From Acidobacteriota bacterium (GTDB lineage Bacteria; Acidobacteriota; Terriglobia; Terriglobales; Acidobacteriaceae): DNA of 32,604 nt. Made by a program: the position numbers and the translations under genes. Shown here in pieces: positions 8,023-16,436 of the stretch. The notes below the pieces were generated by a model that worked only from the letters and a program-made list of their open reading frames with translations, searched no databases and was not told the DNA's origin. The stretch lies in NCBI GenBank assembly GCA_021790655.1, contig JAJYGR010000041.1:1-32604 (forward strand), given 5' to 3'. The first letter of the stretch is position 1. Every line of letters starts with the position of its first letter.

Positions 8023-9575
8023 AATATCTCTCCGTCTGTTCGGGCATCGAGGCCGTGACCGTCGCGTGGCAGCCACTTGGCTGGACACCCGTCGCATTTG
8101 CCGAGATCGATCCATTCTGTTGCTGGCTGCTGCGCTCGCGCTATGGCGCATCGCGTCCGCTGCACATGCCGAGTCCGCATGATGTTGACACGCGCATGGA
8201 AGCAAAGCGCCGTGGAGCGGCCATTCGCAACGTCATCGCATTGCCAACGACCGGCGACAATCGCAACCTCGGCGACTTCACAAAGATTGGAGCGGACGAT
8301 GTGGGAACAATCGACCTTCTGGCCGGAGGCACACCTTGCCAGTCTTTCTCCATCGCCGGAAAGCGAACGGGACTGGATGATGCGCGTGGCAACCTCACCC
8401 TCGAGTTTGCTCGACTTGCTGATCGACTCCGGCCCCTTTGGGTGGTGTGGGAGAACGTGCCCGGTGTGCTGTCGATTGACAACGGACGGACGTTTGGAAC
8501 CTTCCTCGGAATGCTGGTCGAACTCGGGTATGGGGTCGCATGGAGAGTCCTGGATGCTCAACATTTCGGAGTACCCCAGCGACGGCGTCGCGTCTTCGTT
8601 GTCGGACATCTTGGAGACTGGCGAGCTGCCGCAGCCGTATTACTTGACGCCGCGTGCCTGTCGGGGCATCCTCCGCCGCGCCGAGAAACGCGGCAAGGAG
8701 TTGCCCTGGGCGTTGAAGTCGGCCCTGCTGGCGGTCGCTTCACAGACACCGCACCCACCATCGACGCCGGATGCAAGGACGGCTTCGTCCGCAATCAAAT
8801 CGGAGTCGGCATCCTTGCAGGCGATGGAGAGATCTCACGATGTCTGAACGCGGGCGGCATGGGGCGCCAAGATTACGAAACAGAAACGCTGATCGCACAT
8901 TCCCTCTGTGCCGGTGGATTCGATGCCAGCGAGGATGGCACCGGACGCGGAAGCCCGCTCATCCCGATTGCCATCTGTACCGCGCACACGCAGTCGAATG
9001 GACATGGATTCTCGGACGACATTGCGCACACGTTGGAGCAGACCAACAGCCAGGCCGTGGCCTTCAACCTGCGCGGACGCGAGGGCGGAGCGATCCCCGA
9101 AGCCTCGCCAATGGCCAGCGTTCGCGCCGCATCCGGTGGCAGCAGCAACAGCTATGTCGCGTTCTCCGCGAAAGATTACGGAGCGGATGTTGGCGGCATT
9201 GCGCCAACACTGCGCGGCATGGAGCATGACGCGAGTCATGCCAACGGCGGTGGACAACTCGCCATTGCCGCTCCGTTGACTGCCTCCTATGGCAAACAGG
9301 TCGATAGCTCCGACACCAGCAATGGGCCGCCGAACGTTTTGCATTCCGGGATAGCGGTACGGCGACTGACGCCGCGCGAGTGCGAACGCCTGCAGGGATT
9401 TCCCGACGATTACACGCTGGTTGAGTATCGCGGCAGGCTGGCTGCCGACGGTCCGCGCTACCGGGCGCTCGGCAATTCGATGGCGGTCCCGGTCATGCGC
9501 TGGATCGGACAGCGCATCGCGGCGGTCCACGAAATCCTGATGCATCGGAACGACGGGCCGCCATGCCAGCAGTAA
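8019..9575 (+). CDS. dcm: DNA (cytosine-5)-methyltransferase, phage/element type
   Basis: SVCSGIEAVTVAW (motif I), GGTPCQSFSIAGKRTGL (motif IV), VVWENVPGVL (motif VI), QRRRRVFVVG (motif VIII), RRLTPRECERLQGFPDDYT and GNSMAVPVMRWIG (motifs IX-X). ATGA overlap with the upstream ORF. Confidence 0.95.
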   Translation: MKYLSVCSGIEAVTVAWQPLGWTPVAFAEIDPFCCWLLRSRYGASRPLHMPSPHDVDTRMEAKRRGAAIRNVIALPTTGDNRNLGDFTKIGADDVGTIDLLAGGTPCQSFSIAGKRTGLDDARGNLTLEFARLADRLRPLWVVWENVPGVLSIDNGRTFGTFLGMLVELGYGVAWRVLDAQHFGVPQRRRRVFVVGHLGDWRAAAAVLLDAACLSGHPPPRRETRQGVALGVEVGPAGGRFTDTAPTIDAGCKDGFVRNQIGVGILAGDGEISRCLNAGGMGRQDYETETLIAHSLCAGGFDASEDGTGRGSPLIPIAICTAHTQSNGHGFSDDIAHTLEQTNSQAVAFNLRGREGGAIPEASPMASVRAASGGSSNSYVAFSAKDYGADVGGIAPTLRGMEHDASHANGGGQLAIAAPLTASYGKQVDSSDTSNGPPNVLHSGIAVRRLTPRECERLQGFPDDYTLVEYRGRLAADGPRYRALGNSMAVPVMRWIGQRIAAVHEILMHRNDGPPCQQ

Positions 9576-10164
9576 CGAGCGGGATCGGCGGTATTCCCAT
9601 GCGGCGCATTGCGGAGTTGCTTGCCATGCCGACAACGAAAGGGAGCCGCTGCGTTCCATCGCATCTGTCGCCCGTGTCTGGCCCTGTTGCGGGGCGGGCT
9701 GCAAACGAAATGCGGTTTTGTGTGCGTGCATTTCACTCGCTGGCTGCTTGTCGCTTGGACGGCGGCGAGGCAGAAGGTTCGCCGGTTGGCGGTGGCCTGC
9801 AGTGCGTCTTGAGCAGTCGCCCCAGTTTGCGGACAGTTTCGGTACGAGCGCCATTCCTCCAGTTTTTCCCCTGCTCTCCCTCGGTCACTCGCTCGGTGCT
9901 TTTCCCGCGCCCTGCGGGAACTGCGCGGCTCTGCTTCACAGACTGCGGCGCATGGGTCTCCAGAAACGGAAAGATGGTTGCGCCGCAGCCTGTGCCCTTC
10001 GGGTTTCGGTTTCCAGAAAATCTTTTGTGCAAAGAACGCAAAAAACATTTTCCAGACCCTCCGAAAAAGCGCCGCTTGCCCTTGGGAGCGGGGCACCTCG
10101 CGTCGCTTCGCGCAAGAGTGTCCCGAGTGAAATCCGGGCAAAAACCAACATGGAGGAAATCATC

Positions 10165-10569
10165 ATGGCACTCTACGAAAACTGCATCCGCTTGAAAGGG
10201 TTCGTCGGCAAAAACGCACAGGCCCAGGCCACCGCAACCGGCAAGTCCGTCATCGTCCTCTCGCTCGCCACCAAGTCCAGCTACAAGGACAAGAAGACCG
10301 GCGCGTGGGTCGCGCGCACGGAGTGGCACCGCATCGTCTGTTTCGCCAAGCCCGCCGAGTACGCGAAGAACCTGAAGAAGGGCGACTACGTCGAGGTCGA
10401 AGGCGAGTTGCGCAGCTCCGAGTTCGATGCGGAAGTCGGCAACGGCAAGCAGAAATCCACCATCAAGCGCCGCACCTGGGAAGTCCGGGCCAGCCTCGTC
10501 AAGAAGCTGGCGCGGCCCCAGCATTCCGATTCAGATTCCGAATCCATCTCCGAGGAGGACGCCGCGTAA
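10165..10569 (+). CDS. ssb: single-stranded DNA-binding protein (copy 1)
   Basis: OB-fold SSB pattern: LKGFVGKNAQ...VIVLSLATKSSYKDKKTGAWVARTEWHRIVCFAKPAEYAKNLKKGDYVEVEGELRS; RBS GGAGG at 10152-10156. Confidence 0.9.
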   Translation: MALYENCIRLKGFVGKNAQAQATATGKSVIVLSLATKSSYKDKKTGAWVARTEWHRIVCFAKPAEYAKNLKKGDYVEVEGELRSSEFDAEVGNGKQKSTIKRRTWEVRASLVKKLARPQHSDSDSESISEEDAA

Positions 10570-10576
10570 GCGGCGT

Positions 10577-10592
10577 TCCTTCTCCGGAAGGA
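10577..10592 (+). promoter_or_regulatory. UNCG-type RNA hairpin overlapping the Shine-Dalgarno of the second ssb
   Basis: TCCTTC-TCCG-GAAGGA: 6-bp stem, C(UCCG)G tetraloop; the SD AAGGAGG (10588-10594) forms most of the 3' arm. Confidence 0.5.
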
Positions 10593-10601
10593 GGCGCAAC
10601 C

Positions 10602-10997
10602 GTGAATCTTTTCCGAAACACCGTAACCCTGCGAGGTTTCCTTGCCAAGGACGCCGAAGTTCCCACCTCGGACCATATCCGGCATGATTCCTTCGCGGTA
10701 CTGGTGCTGGGCATCGCGTCCGGCACCTGGAAGAAGCAGACCTGCGAATGGATTCCGCGCACGGAGTGGCACCGCATCATTTGTCCTGGCCCGTTCCTGT
10801 GCGGATTCACGCGCGGCATGAAGCTGGGTGAGTATATCGAGGTCACGGGCGAATTGCACCGCTCAGACTACGAGCGCGCCGTCACCGTCGCTGGCGAGCG
10901 GTTCCCGGTCACGCAGTCCACCTATGAAGTCCACGCACTGGAGATACGTCGCCTGGAAGTTCCATTCATCGGCGTGGATGAGGGTGAGGACGGCTAA
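10602..10997 (+). CDS. SSB-like protein (copy 2, divergent)
   Basis: GTG start after AAGGAGG; NTVTLRGFLAKDAE...TEWHRIICPGPFLCGFTRGMKLGEYIEVTGELHRSDY is homologous to the preceding ssb. Confidence 0.8.
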   Translation: MNLFRNTVTLRGFLAKDAEVPTSDHIRHDSFAVLVLGIASGTWKKQTCEWIPRTEWHRIICPGPFLCGFTRGMKLGEYIEVTGELHRSDYERAVTVAGERFPVTQSTYEVHALEIRRLEVPFIGVDEGEDG

Positions 10998-11016
10998 GGC
11001 AGTCCGCCCTCTTTTC

Positions 11017-11040
11017 GCGGAGAGCAGAAATCCTCTCCGC
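11017..11040 (+). terminator. hairpin downstream of ssb2, possible terminator/attenuator
   Basis: GCGGAGAG-cagaaatc-CTCTCCGC, perfect 8-bp stem followed by ATTTCTCT; no strong U-tract. Confidence 0.4.
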
Positions 11041-11088
11041 ATTTCTCTGTAGTGTGCCGCGTCATGATCGCGGCGGAAAGGAACCACG

Positions 11089-11397
11089 ATGATCGCGAAT
11101 GCCGTCTTCGTCGCCACGCTGATCTTTCTCGCGCTCGGCTTCGGGCTGATGAGCCAGATGCACTTCCTCGTACCCTGGCGCAGCCTGATCGTGCATGCGT
11201 ACTTGCAGCCGATCGCCATGTACTGCGCGCTGCTCTTTGTCAACATCCTCGGCCTGACCATCTGGATTGAACGCAAGTTCTTCCTCCGCGACACGGGCCG
11301 CAAACTGAAACACCTCGACCAGGAGATACACAGTGGGAAGAGTGAACTGTCCGGTGAAATTCTCTCCCGGTTCGGCGGAGAAGAGGAGGAACAGTAG
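11089..11397 (+). CDS. small membrane protein, unknown function
   Basis: 102 aa with two hydrophobic segments and an acidic tail; upstream GGAAAGGA. Confidence 0.65.
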   Translation: MIANAVFVATLIFLALGFGLMSQMHFLVPWRSLIVHAYLQPIAMYCALLFVNILGLTIWIERKFFLRDTGRKLKHLDQEIHSGKSELSGEILSRFGGEEEEQ

Positions 11398-11399
11398 CC

Positions 11400-11693
11400 A
11401 TGCTGAGCGAGGAGCAATACATGGAACGGACGCCCGGCCTGATTGCCGAAATTCGCAAGCTGCGCGAGGCGGCAGAAAAAGAGATGAACAAATTCACCCG
11501 CGTGGCCGACTACGACCTGTGTCGTGTCGTCGGCCAGAAGCCGAAGGCATCGCAGGTTTCTGAAGAAACGCCCCTGCCTCCTCCTGCCAATGAGCGCACG
11601 AAGAGACCGGCCGCAAAGTCCGAGACTGCCCAGGCATCCATCGAATTTTTGCCCGCTCCCGCAGTGCGGAGCGATCACGGGGAGGATGCGTGA
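11400..11693 (+). CDS. hypothetical protein (charged, element-encoded)
   Basis: 97 aa; starts immediately after the previous stop and overlaps the next gene start (GTGA). Confidence 0.55.
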   Translation: MLSEEQYMERTPGLIAEIRKLREAAEKEMNKFTRVADYDLCRVVGQKPKASQVSEETPLPPPANERTKRPAAKSETAQASIEFLPAPAVRSDHGEDA

Positions 11694-12745
11694 GACTCGA
11701 TATTCCGCAAGAACTGCCTCGCCGTCGCGAGGGGAACGACACGGCCTCCGGATCTCCGGACGAGCGTACCGTCACGCGCAAACTGCCTGACAATCCTATC
11801 CGCCATCACCTGAAATCTCTGGAAGAGAGTGCAGCGGACTCTCGCTGGAACCGTCCCCAGGCAACGCGGAAGCGTGTGGAGCCACCGCGAGAGGTCCCGC
11901 GCCCGCGCCACCACCACCCTGTGCCCTCTCCCGACCCACGGCGTCCGGCTCGTCAAGCCACGAACATCGTTGGGCTGGAACTGCGCCCCGAAGAGAAAGC
12001 GCTTCTCCGCGAGGCCGGGCGCTTTCGCGTCGTCCGCACCGCGGACCTCCGCGAAGTTTTGTACAACGGCAAAGGCCGCCCGCTGGAAAATGACCTCCGT
12101 TATCTCCGCGACAAGGGACTGGTCGAGACCGCGCACATCAATCTGCGCCGCGATGGACGGCGGCGGACCATCGAGCGCGTCGAGGTCGTCACGCTGACCA
12201 AAGAGGGCCGCAGCCTGCTGGTCCATCAGGGCGACCTGCCGTGTGACCAGAAAATCTACGCGGGTCTGGTGAAGCCGCGCGAGGTGGAACACGACTCGCA
12301 GATTTACCGCGCCTACCGAAAGGAAGCGGAAAAGATCGCCGATAAAGGTGGCACAAATCTTCGCGTGCGGCTTGATTTTGAAATCAAAGCCGACGTGCAG
12401 AAGGCGATCTACGTCGAACGCAAGGCAGGTCCCCAACGCGACATGGCAGAAATCAAGGAACAGGTCGCCAAGCAGTTCGAGCTGCCATTCGTGGATGGCG
12501 GCATTCAGATCCCCGACGCGCGCATTGAATACGATCTTCCCCGCGAGTCCAGTCACGACATCGATCAGGGATCACGCACCGGCCATGAAGATATCGAAGT
12601 GCTCACCGCCGCGTATCACGCCGGTCACCTGCGCGCCAAGGCGCAGGCAGGTTTCCGCAACTATGCCTCGGCCTCCGACCGGGCCACTCTTACCGCGAAG
12701 ATCGAGGGCGATCATCGCCTGATGGAAAACATTCTGGAGTTATAA
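11690..12745 (+). CDS. winged-helix, replication-relaxation-like protein with possible nuclease-like C-terminus
   Basis: Winged-helix pattern ALLREAGRFRVVRTADLREVLYNGKGRPLENDLRYLRDKGLVE...VVTLTKEG; C-terminus IQIPDARIEYDLP...HEDIEVLTAAYHAGHLRAKAQAGFRNY. Confidence 0.6.
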   Translation: MRLDIPQELPRRREGNDTASGSPDERTVTRKLPDNPIRHHLKSLEESAADSRWNRPQATRKRVEPPREVPRPRHHHPVPSPDPRRPARQATNIVGLELRPEEKALLREAGRFRVVRTADLREVLYNGKGRPLENDLRYLRDKGLVETAHINLRRDGRRRTIERVEVVTLTKEGRSLLVHQGDLPCDQKIYAGLVKPREVEHDSQIYRAYRKEAEKIADKGGTNLRVRLDFEIKADVQKAIYVERKAGPQRDMAEIKEQVAKQFELPFVDGGIQIPDARIEYDLPRESSHDIDQGSRTGHEDIEVLTAAYHAGHLRAKAQAGFRNYASASDRATLTAKIEGDHRLMENILEL

Positions 12746-12748
12746 AAC

Positions 12749-13795
12749 ATGAACCACGATCCGATTGCATCGCTCGAAGCCATTGGCTACGTCGAACGTG
12801 AAGCCTCCTTCCTGTACCTCGTGGCCGTGCATTCCGGCTACTTTCTCCGCCGCCAGTATCACCGCTTCACCCGGCGGGAAGGCGGCAGGATGATGGCCCG
12901 CTTCCTGAAAAAGGCATATCGCCACCGGCACATCCAGGTCATCGAGTGCGGGCAGCGGCGGCACATCTATCACCTGACGGCAAAGCCGGTGTATGCAGCT
13001 CTCGGACTGTCCGGCTCGCAGCACCGCCGCATCAAGGGAGATGCGTACATCAAGTCCCGGCTTATGGTGCTCGACTTCATTCTCGACCACCTCGGTCGAA
13101 ACGTGCTCACAGAGGAAGCGAGCAAGGTCGATTTCTTCACAACGCAGTGCGGCGTTCAGATGGAACTGCTGCCCCACAGTTATGCGGGGAGGCCGCTGTA
13201 TTTCCCGGACGGTTTTCCGATCCTGGTCTCGAACATCGGCATTCCGCGCTTCACGTTTTTCGATGAAGGCCAGGTAAGCGCGTCCCGCTTCGAGCATTTC
13301 CTTGAGCAGTACCAGCCTCTGTTTACGGCGCTCGGTGCCTTCGAGTTGATCCATCTCGCCGACACGGAAAGCCATTCCACGCGGGCCAAGGCCGCGTTCC
13401 AGCGTTTCCTTCCCGCAGACCGGTTGCGCGGCGTCACGCCGCTCACGCCTCTGGGCGTCGATCACTTTCTGAATTTTCTCCGGGTCAAGCAATTCTTTGA
13501 AGCGGAAGGCGGCGGCATTCTGGCCTCCGAGCTTGAGGTGCTGCGCGAGGGCGGGTCCCTCTACACCTCGCTCGAACATCAGGCGTTGTATGCCGCGTGG
13601 AAGACCCAGGCCACCAATTCCGCGAAAATCCGCGAGCGTTTTCTTCAAGTCCCTCTGCGCGTGAACTTCACGACAACGGTGCTTCCGTACAGCTATCCGA
13701 TCTACACCCTGCGACAGGATGGCCAATCCGAGGAAGGTAACGCGACCCACCAGCAGACCCCACAGGGGACCCCTGTAATGGAGGCTGAGGGATGA
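12749..13795 (+). CDS. winged-helix, replication-relaxation-like protein
   Basis: 348 aa; N-terminal EREASFLYLVAVHSGYFLRRQYHRFTRREGGRMMARFLKKAYRHRHIQVIECGQRRHIYHLTAKPVYAALGL resembles a winged helix. Confidence 0.6.
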   Translation: MNHDPIASLEAIGYVEREASFLYLVAVHSGYFLRRQYHRFTRREGGRMMARFLKKAYRHRHIQVIECGQRRHIYHLTAKPVYAALGLSGSQHRRIKGDAYIKSRLMVLDFILDHLGRNVLTEEASKVDFFTTQCGVQMELLPHSYAGRPLYFPDGFPILVSNIGIPRFTFFDEGQVSASRFEHFLEQYQPLFTALGAFELIHLADTESHSTRAKAAFQRFLPADRLRGVTPLTPLGVDHFLNFLRVKQFFEAEGGGILASELEVLREGGSLYTSLEHQALYAAWKTQATNSAKIRERFLQVPLRVNFTTTVLPYSYPIYTLRQDGQSEEGNATHQQTPQGTPVMEAEG

Positions 13796-14043
13796 AGATA
13801 GAGCAGTTTGGACAAAGAGCCGGGGTCACGGAGAAGTATGTGCCGGGGGCGGGAGCGACCGTATCCTTACGGATTACCACGTCGGTTTGCACCGCGCTGG
13901 TCGCTCCCGCCCCCGGCATACGAGATATCCAGAAAATATCTGCCGCAGATACCGGATCGATCCGTGACGGATACAAACGAGATCGATTGCTGATCCAGTT
14001 CGTATCTGGGAACTGTCCTCGCAGCATCGCCAAAAATCTTTAG
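13792..14043 (+). CDS. possible small ORF spanning the large inverted repeat; may not be translated
   Basis: 83 aa; ATGA overlap with the upstream stop, but no recognisable domain and much of it is palindromic DNA. Confidence 0.25.
   Translation: MKIEQFGQRAGVTEKYVPGAGATVSLRITTSVCTALVAPAPGIRDIQKISAADTGSIRDGYKRDRLLIQFVSGNCPRSIAKNL
13841..13918. repeat. perfect 20-bp inverted repeat with 38-nt spacer; candidate oriT/regulatory structure
   Basis: TGCCGGGGGCGGGAGCGACC (13841-13860) and GGTCGCTCCCGCCCCCGGCA (13899-13918) are exact reverse complements. Nested CCGTA-TCCT-TACGG at 13859-13872. Confidence 0.9.
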
Positions 14044-14065
14044 TCAGATCGAGAGGAGCACGACC

Positions 14066-14383
14066 ATGAGTAGATTCAAGATCGATCACAGCGCCAGCCG
14101 AATCCGGCAAGCGAAGATTCAAGCATCCATCGACCAATCCATCGCGGACGATATCCAGTTGATGGCCGAGTGGTCGAACAACGAACCGAAATACATCATC
14201 AATCAACTCCTGCGCTTTGCTTTGGCGCAGGAAGAAGAATTCCAAAAATACAAAGCGGGTTCCACGGCCAGTGCGATCCAATCTGCCGGGAACTCGAAAG
14301 CGGCGCCCACATCGATCAAGGCCGTATCCAAACCTGCTGCGAACCCGGACGTGACAGCATCCACTACAGCAAATCGCGCATAG
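14066..14383 (+). CDS. ribbon-helix-helix-like DNA-binding protein, candidate mobilisation accessory factor
   Basis: KIQASIDQSIADDIQLMAEWSNNEPKYIINQLLRFALAQEEEF resembles an RHH strand-helix-helix; directly upstream of virD4. Confidence 0.5.
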   Translation: MSRFKIDHSASRIRQAKIQASIDQSIADDIQLMAEWSNNEPKYIINQLLRFALAQEEEFQKYKAGSTASAIQSAGNSKAAPTSIKAVSKPAANPDVTASTTANRA

Positions 14384-14399
14384 GAGAGGCATCCGCATC

Positions 14400-16436
14400 A
14401 TGCACTTCAAAATGCAACTTCAAAACATCATCCGTCCGCTGGTCGAGTACCGCCTGGCGCTGGCTCTGGGGTTGAGCGCGGCCTGCGGCATCGTACTCCA
14501 GAGCCTGTATCCGATCCATGAAGCGGACCTCTTGCTGCATCTCATCCTGCTCGAACGTCCGCGAATATTTTACGGAGTGATCGAAAGCTACAACCTGTTC
14601 CTGTACAGCACGCCGTTCCTTGTCTTCTCCATGCTCTTCTCTCTGGTCTACGTCCATCTATATAGAGCGGATATAGAGCAGATCGCCGGGTCGCTGCCGC
14701 CGTGTCCCGATCCGTTCACCCGCCAGGATCTGTCGCTGGTCGTGGGCGAGCTGCACCGGCAGCTTGTGCCCAGGTCCAGCCCGGCCCCGCAGTGGCTCAC
14801 GATTCCCGAGCGCGGCCTCTATACCGGGACCTTCATTGTCGGGGCCACCGGCTCCGGCAAAACCCTTGGCCTGATCCTGCCGGCGATGCGGCAGTTATTT
14901 GCCTACCAGGCGAATGACCCTGAGCAAAAGCTCTCTGGCATCGTGCTCGAAGTGAAAGGCGATCTCTGCGATCAGCTCAGGGAGATTCTGACGTGGTGCG
15001 GACGCGGGCCGGACTATGTCGAAGTCTCGCTCGATGGCGACATCCGCTATAACCCGTTGAACAATTCGCTCGATCCCTATGCCCAAGCATTCAATATCGC
15101 CTCCATCATCACTTCCATCTGGGGCAAGGGCAAGGAACCGTTCTGGCAACAGTCCTACACCGACCTTGTCCGGTACGTGATTCTGTTGCACCGCATCCGC
15201 GACGGATACCTCACGATGGTCGATCTCTTCCGCACTGTCATCAGCGCCGGATGTCTGGAGGACATGCTGATCGAAGTTGGGTCACGCTTCAGCCAGACAA
15301 AATATCTCGGCATCGGAAAAGATGCTTACCGAGAACACGAACCTCTGCTCTCTTCGCTGGGATTCGTGTGGCGGCAGGATGCGGATCAGTACCTTGCCGC
15401 GTGGACGAAAGAGCTGGAACAGTTGCTGCTCCAGCAGATGCATGCCGAGTTCTTTCTCTATACGCGCAAGACCTTCGCTCCCGAGCAGCAGGACTCTTTC
15501 GGCTGGGTCCAATATTGGTATTGGGAGCATTGGAAGTTCTTTCGCTCCGAGGTCAAGACCTCGATCGTGCAGGGCATCGTCGTCTTCCTCTCGCTGTTTG
15601 CAACCGATCCGCAAGTGCGCCGCGTCTTTTGCCCACCGAAGGAACTCTACGATGGAAAACCCTGCGCCAGCGATCCGAAGGGTCGAATTTTGCCGCCTTT
15701 CGATGAATTGATCGAGTCAGGCAAAGTCGTCGGTCTGAAGTTTCCCGTGGCCTTGAATCCCGCGCTGGCGAAAACCATCGGCACCATGATGAAGGTGGAC
15801 TATCAGCGGGCCGTCATGCTGCGTATTCCCCGGATGGCTGCGGAACCGAATCGCTATTTTCGCCCCACCGTATTTATTTGCGATGAGTACCAGAACTTCG
15901 CCACCGTCGGCGGAGACAATCCCACGGGCGATGAACGCTTCCTGTCCATCTCCCGCCAACCCAAATGCATTCCCATTGTGGCCACGCAGAGCATCTCCAG
16001 TCTGACGGAAGCGTTGCCCAACGAAGGGGTCAAGACCCTATTGCAGGCATTTCGCACCAAGATCTTTCTCTCGACCGCCGATCCCGACACGGCGCGATAT
16101 GCCTCGGAGCTGTGCGGCAAGGCGGACAAGACACGCATCAGTTACACGGTTTCTGAATCCAGTTCCAACGCCAATGTCGGTTGGCTCTCCGGTCGCACCG
16201 CATCGAGCAAAGGCTCGGTCTCCGCTTCCAAGCAGTATCAAAAGCGCCTGGAGCCATTATTCGAGGAAAATGTCTTCCTCCATCTCAAAAATGCGCAGGC
16301 CGTCATTCTTGCCTACGATGGCATCACCCCCTGGTCGGCAACGTATTGCTATCTGAAGCTGGACTTCCTGCCCCTCACTATGACCTGGTTCGACCAGGAA
16401 CGGATCGGCTTCGATCCAGAAAGGATATGTGCATGA
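14400..16436 (+). CDS. virD4: VirD4/TraG-family type IV coupling protein
   Basis: 678 aa; N-terminal TMs, Walker A GTFIVGATGSGKTLGLILPAM, Walker B VFICDEYQNFATVG, C-terminal TraM-recognition-like domain. Confidence 0.92.
   Translation: MHFKMQLQNIIRPLVEYRLALALGLSAACGIVLQSLYPIHEADLLLHLILLERPRIFYGVIESYNLFLYSTPFLVFSMLFSLVYVHLYRADIEQIAGSLPPCPDPFTRQDLSLVVGELHRQLVPRSSPAPQWLTIPERGLYTGTFIVGATGSGKTLGLILPAMRQLFAYQANDPEQKLSGIVLEVKGDLCDQLREILTWCGRGPDYVEVSLDGDIRYNPLNNSLDPYAQAFNIASIITSIWGKGKEPFWQQSYTDLVRYVILLHRIRDGYLTMVDLFRTVISAGCLEDMLIEVGSRFSQTKYLGIGKDAYREHEPLLSSLGFVWRQDADQYLAAWTKELEQLLLQQMHAEFFLYTRKTFAPEQQDSFGWVQYWYWEHWKFFRSEVKTSIVQGIVVFLSLFATDPQVRRVFCPPKELYDGKPCASDPKGRILPPFDELIESGKVVGLKFPVALNPALAKTIGTMMKVDYQRAVMLRIPRMAAEPNRYFRPTVFICDEYQNFATVGGDNPTGDERFLSISRQPKCIPIVATQSISSLTEALPNEGVKTLLQAFRTKIFLSTADPDTARYASELCGKADKTRISYTVSESSSNANVGWLSGRTASSKGSVSASKQYQKRLEPLFEENVFLHLKNAQAVILAYDGITPWSATYCYLKLDFLPLTMTWFDQERIGFDPERICA

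Noticed and set aside
8019-9575. dcm as a frameshifted pseudogene, suggested by the good alternate frame
   Set aside because: The main frame retains all catalytic and C-terminal motifs without interruption, so the MTase gene appears intact; the alternate frame is reported as a separate observation.
9563-10195. 210-aa plus-strand ORF between dcm and ssb1 (and minus ORFs 9458-10141, 9733-10524)
   Set aside because: No domain, no clear RBS, runs into ssb1 in another frame; treated as non-coding pending conservation analysis.
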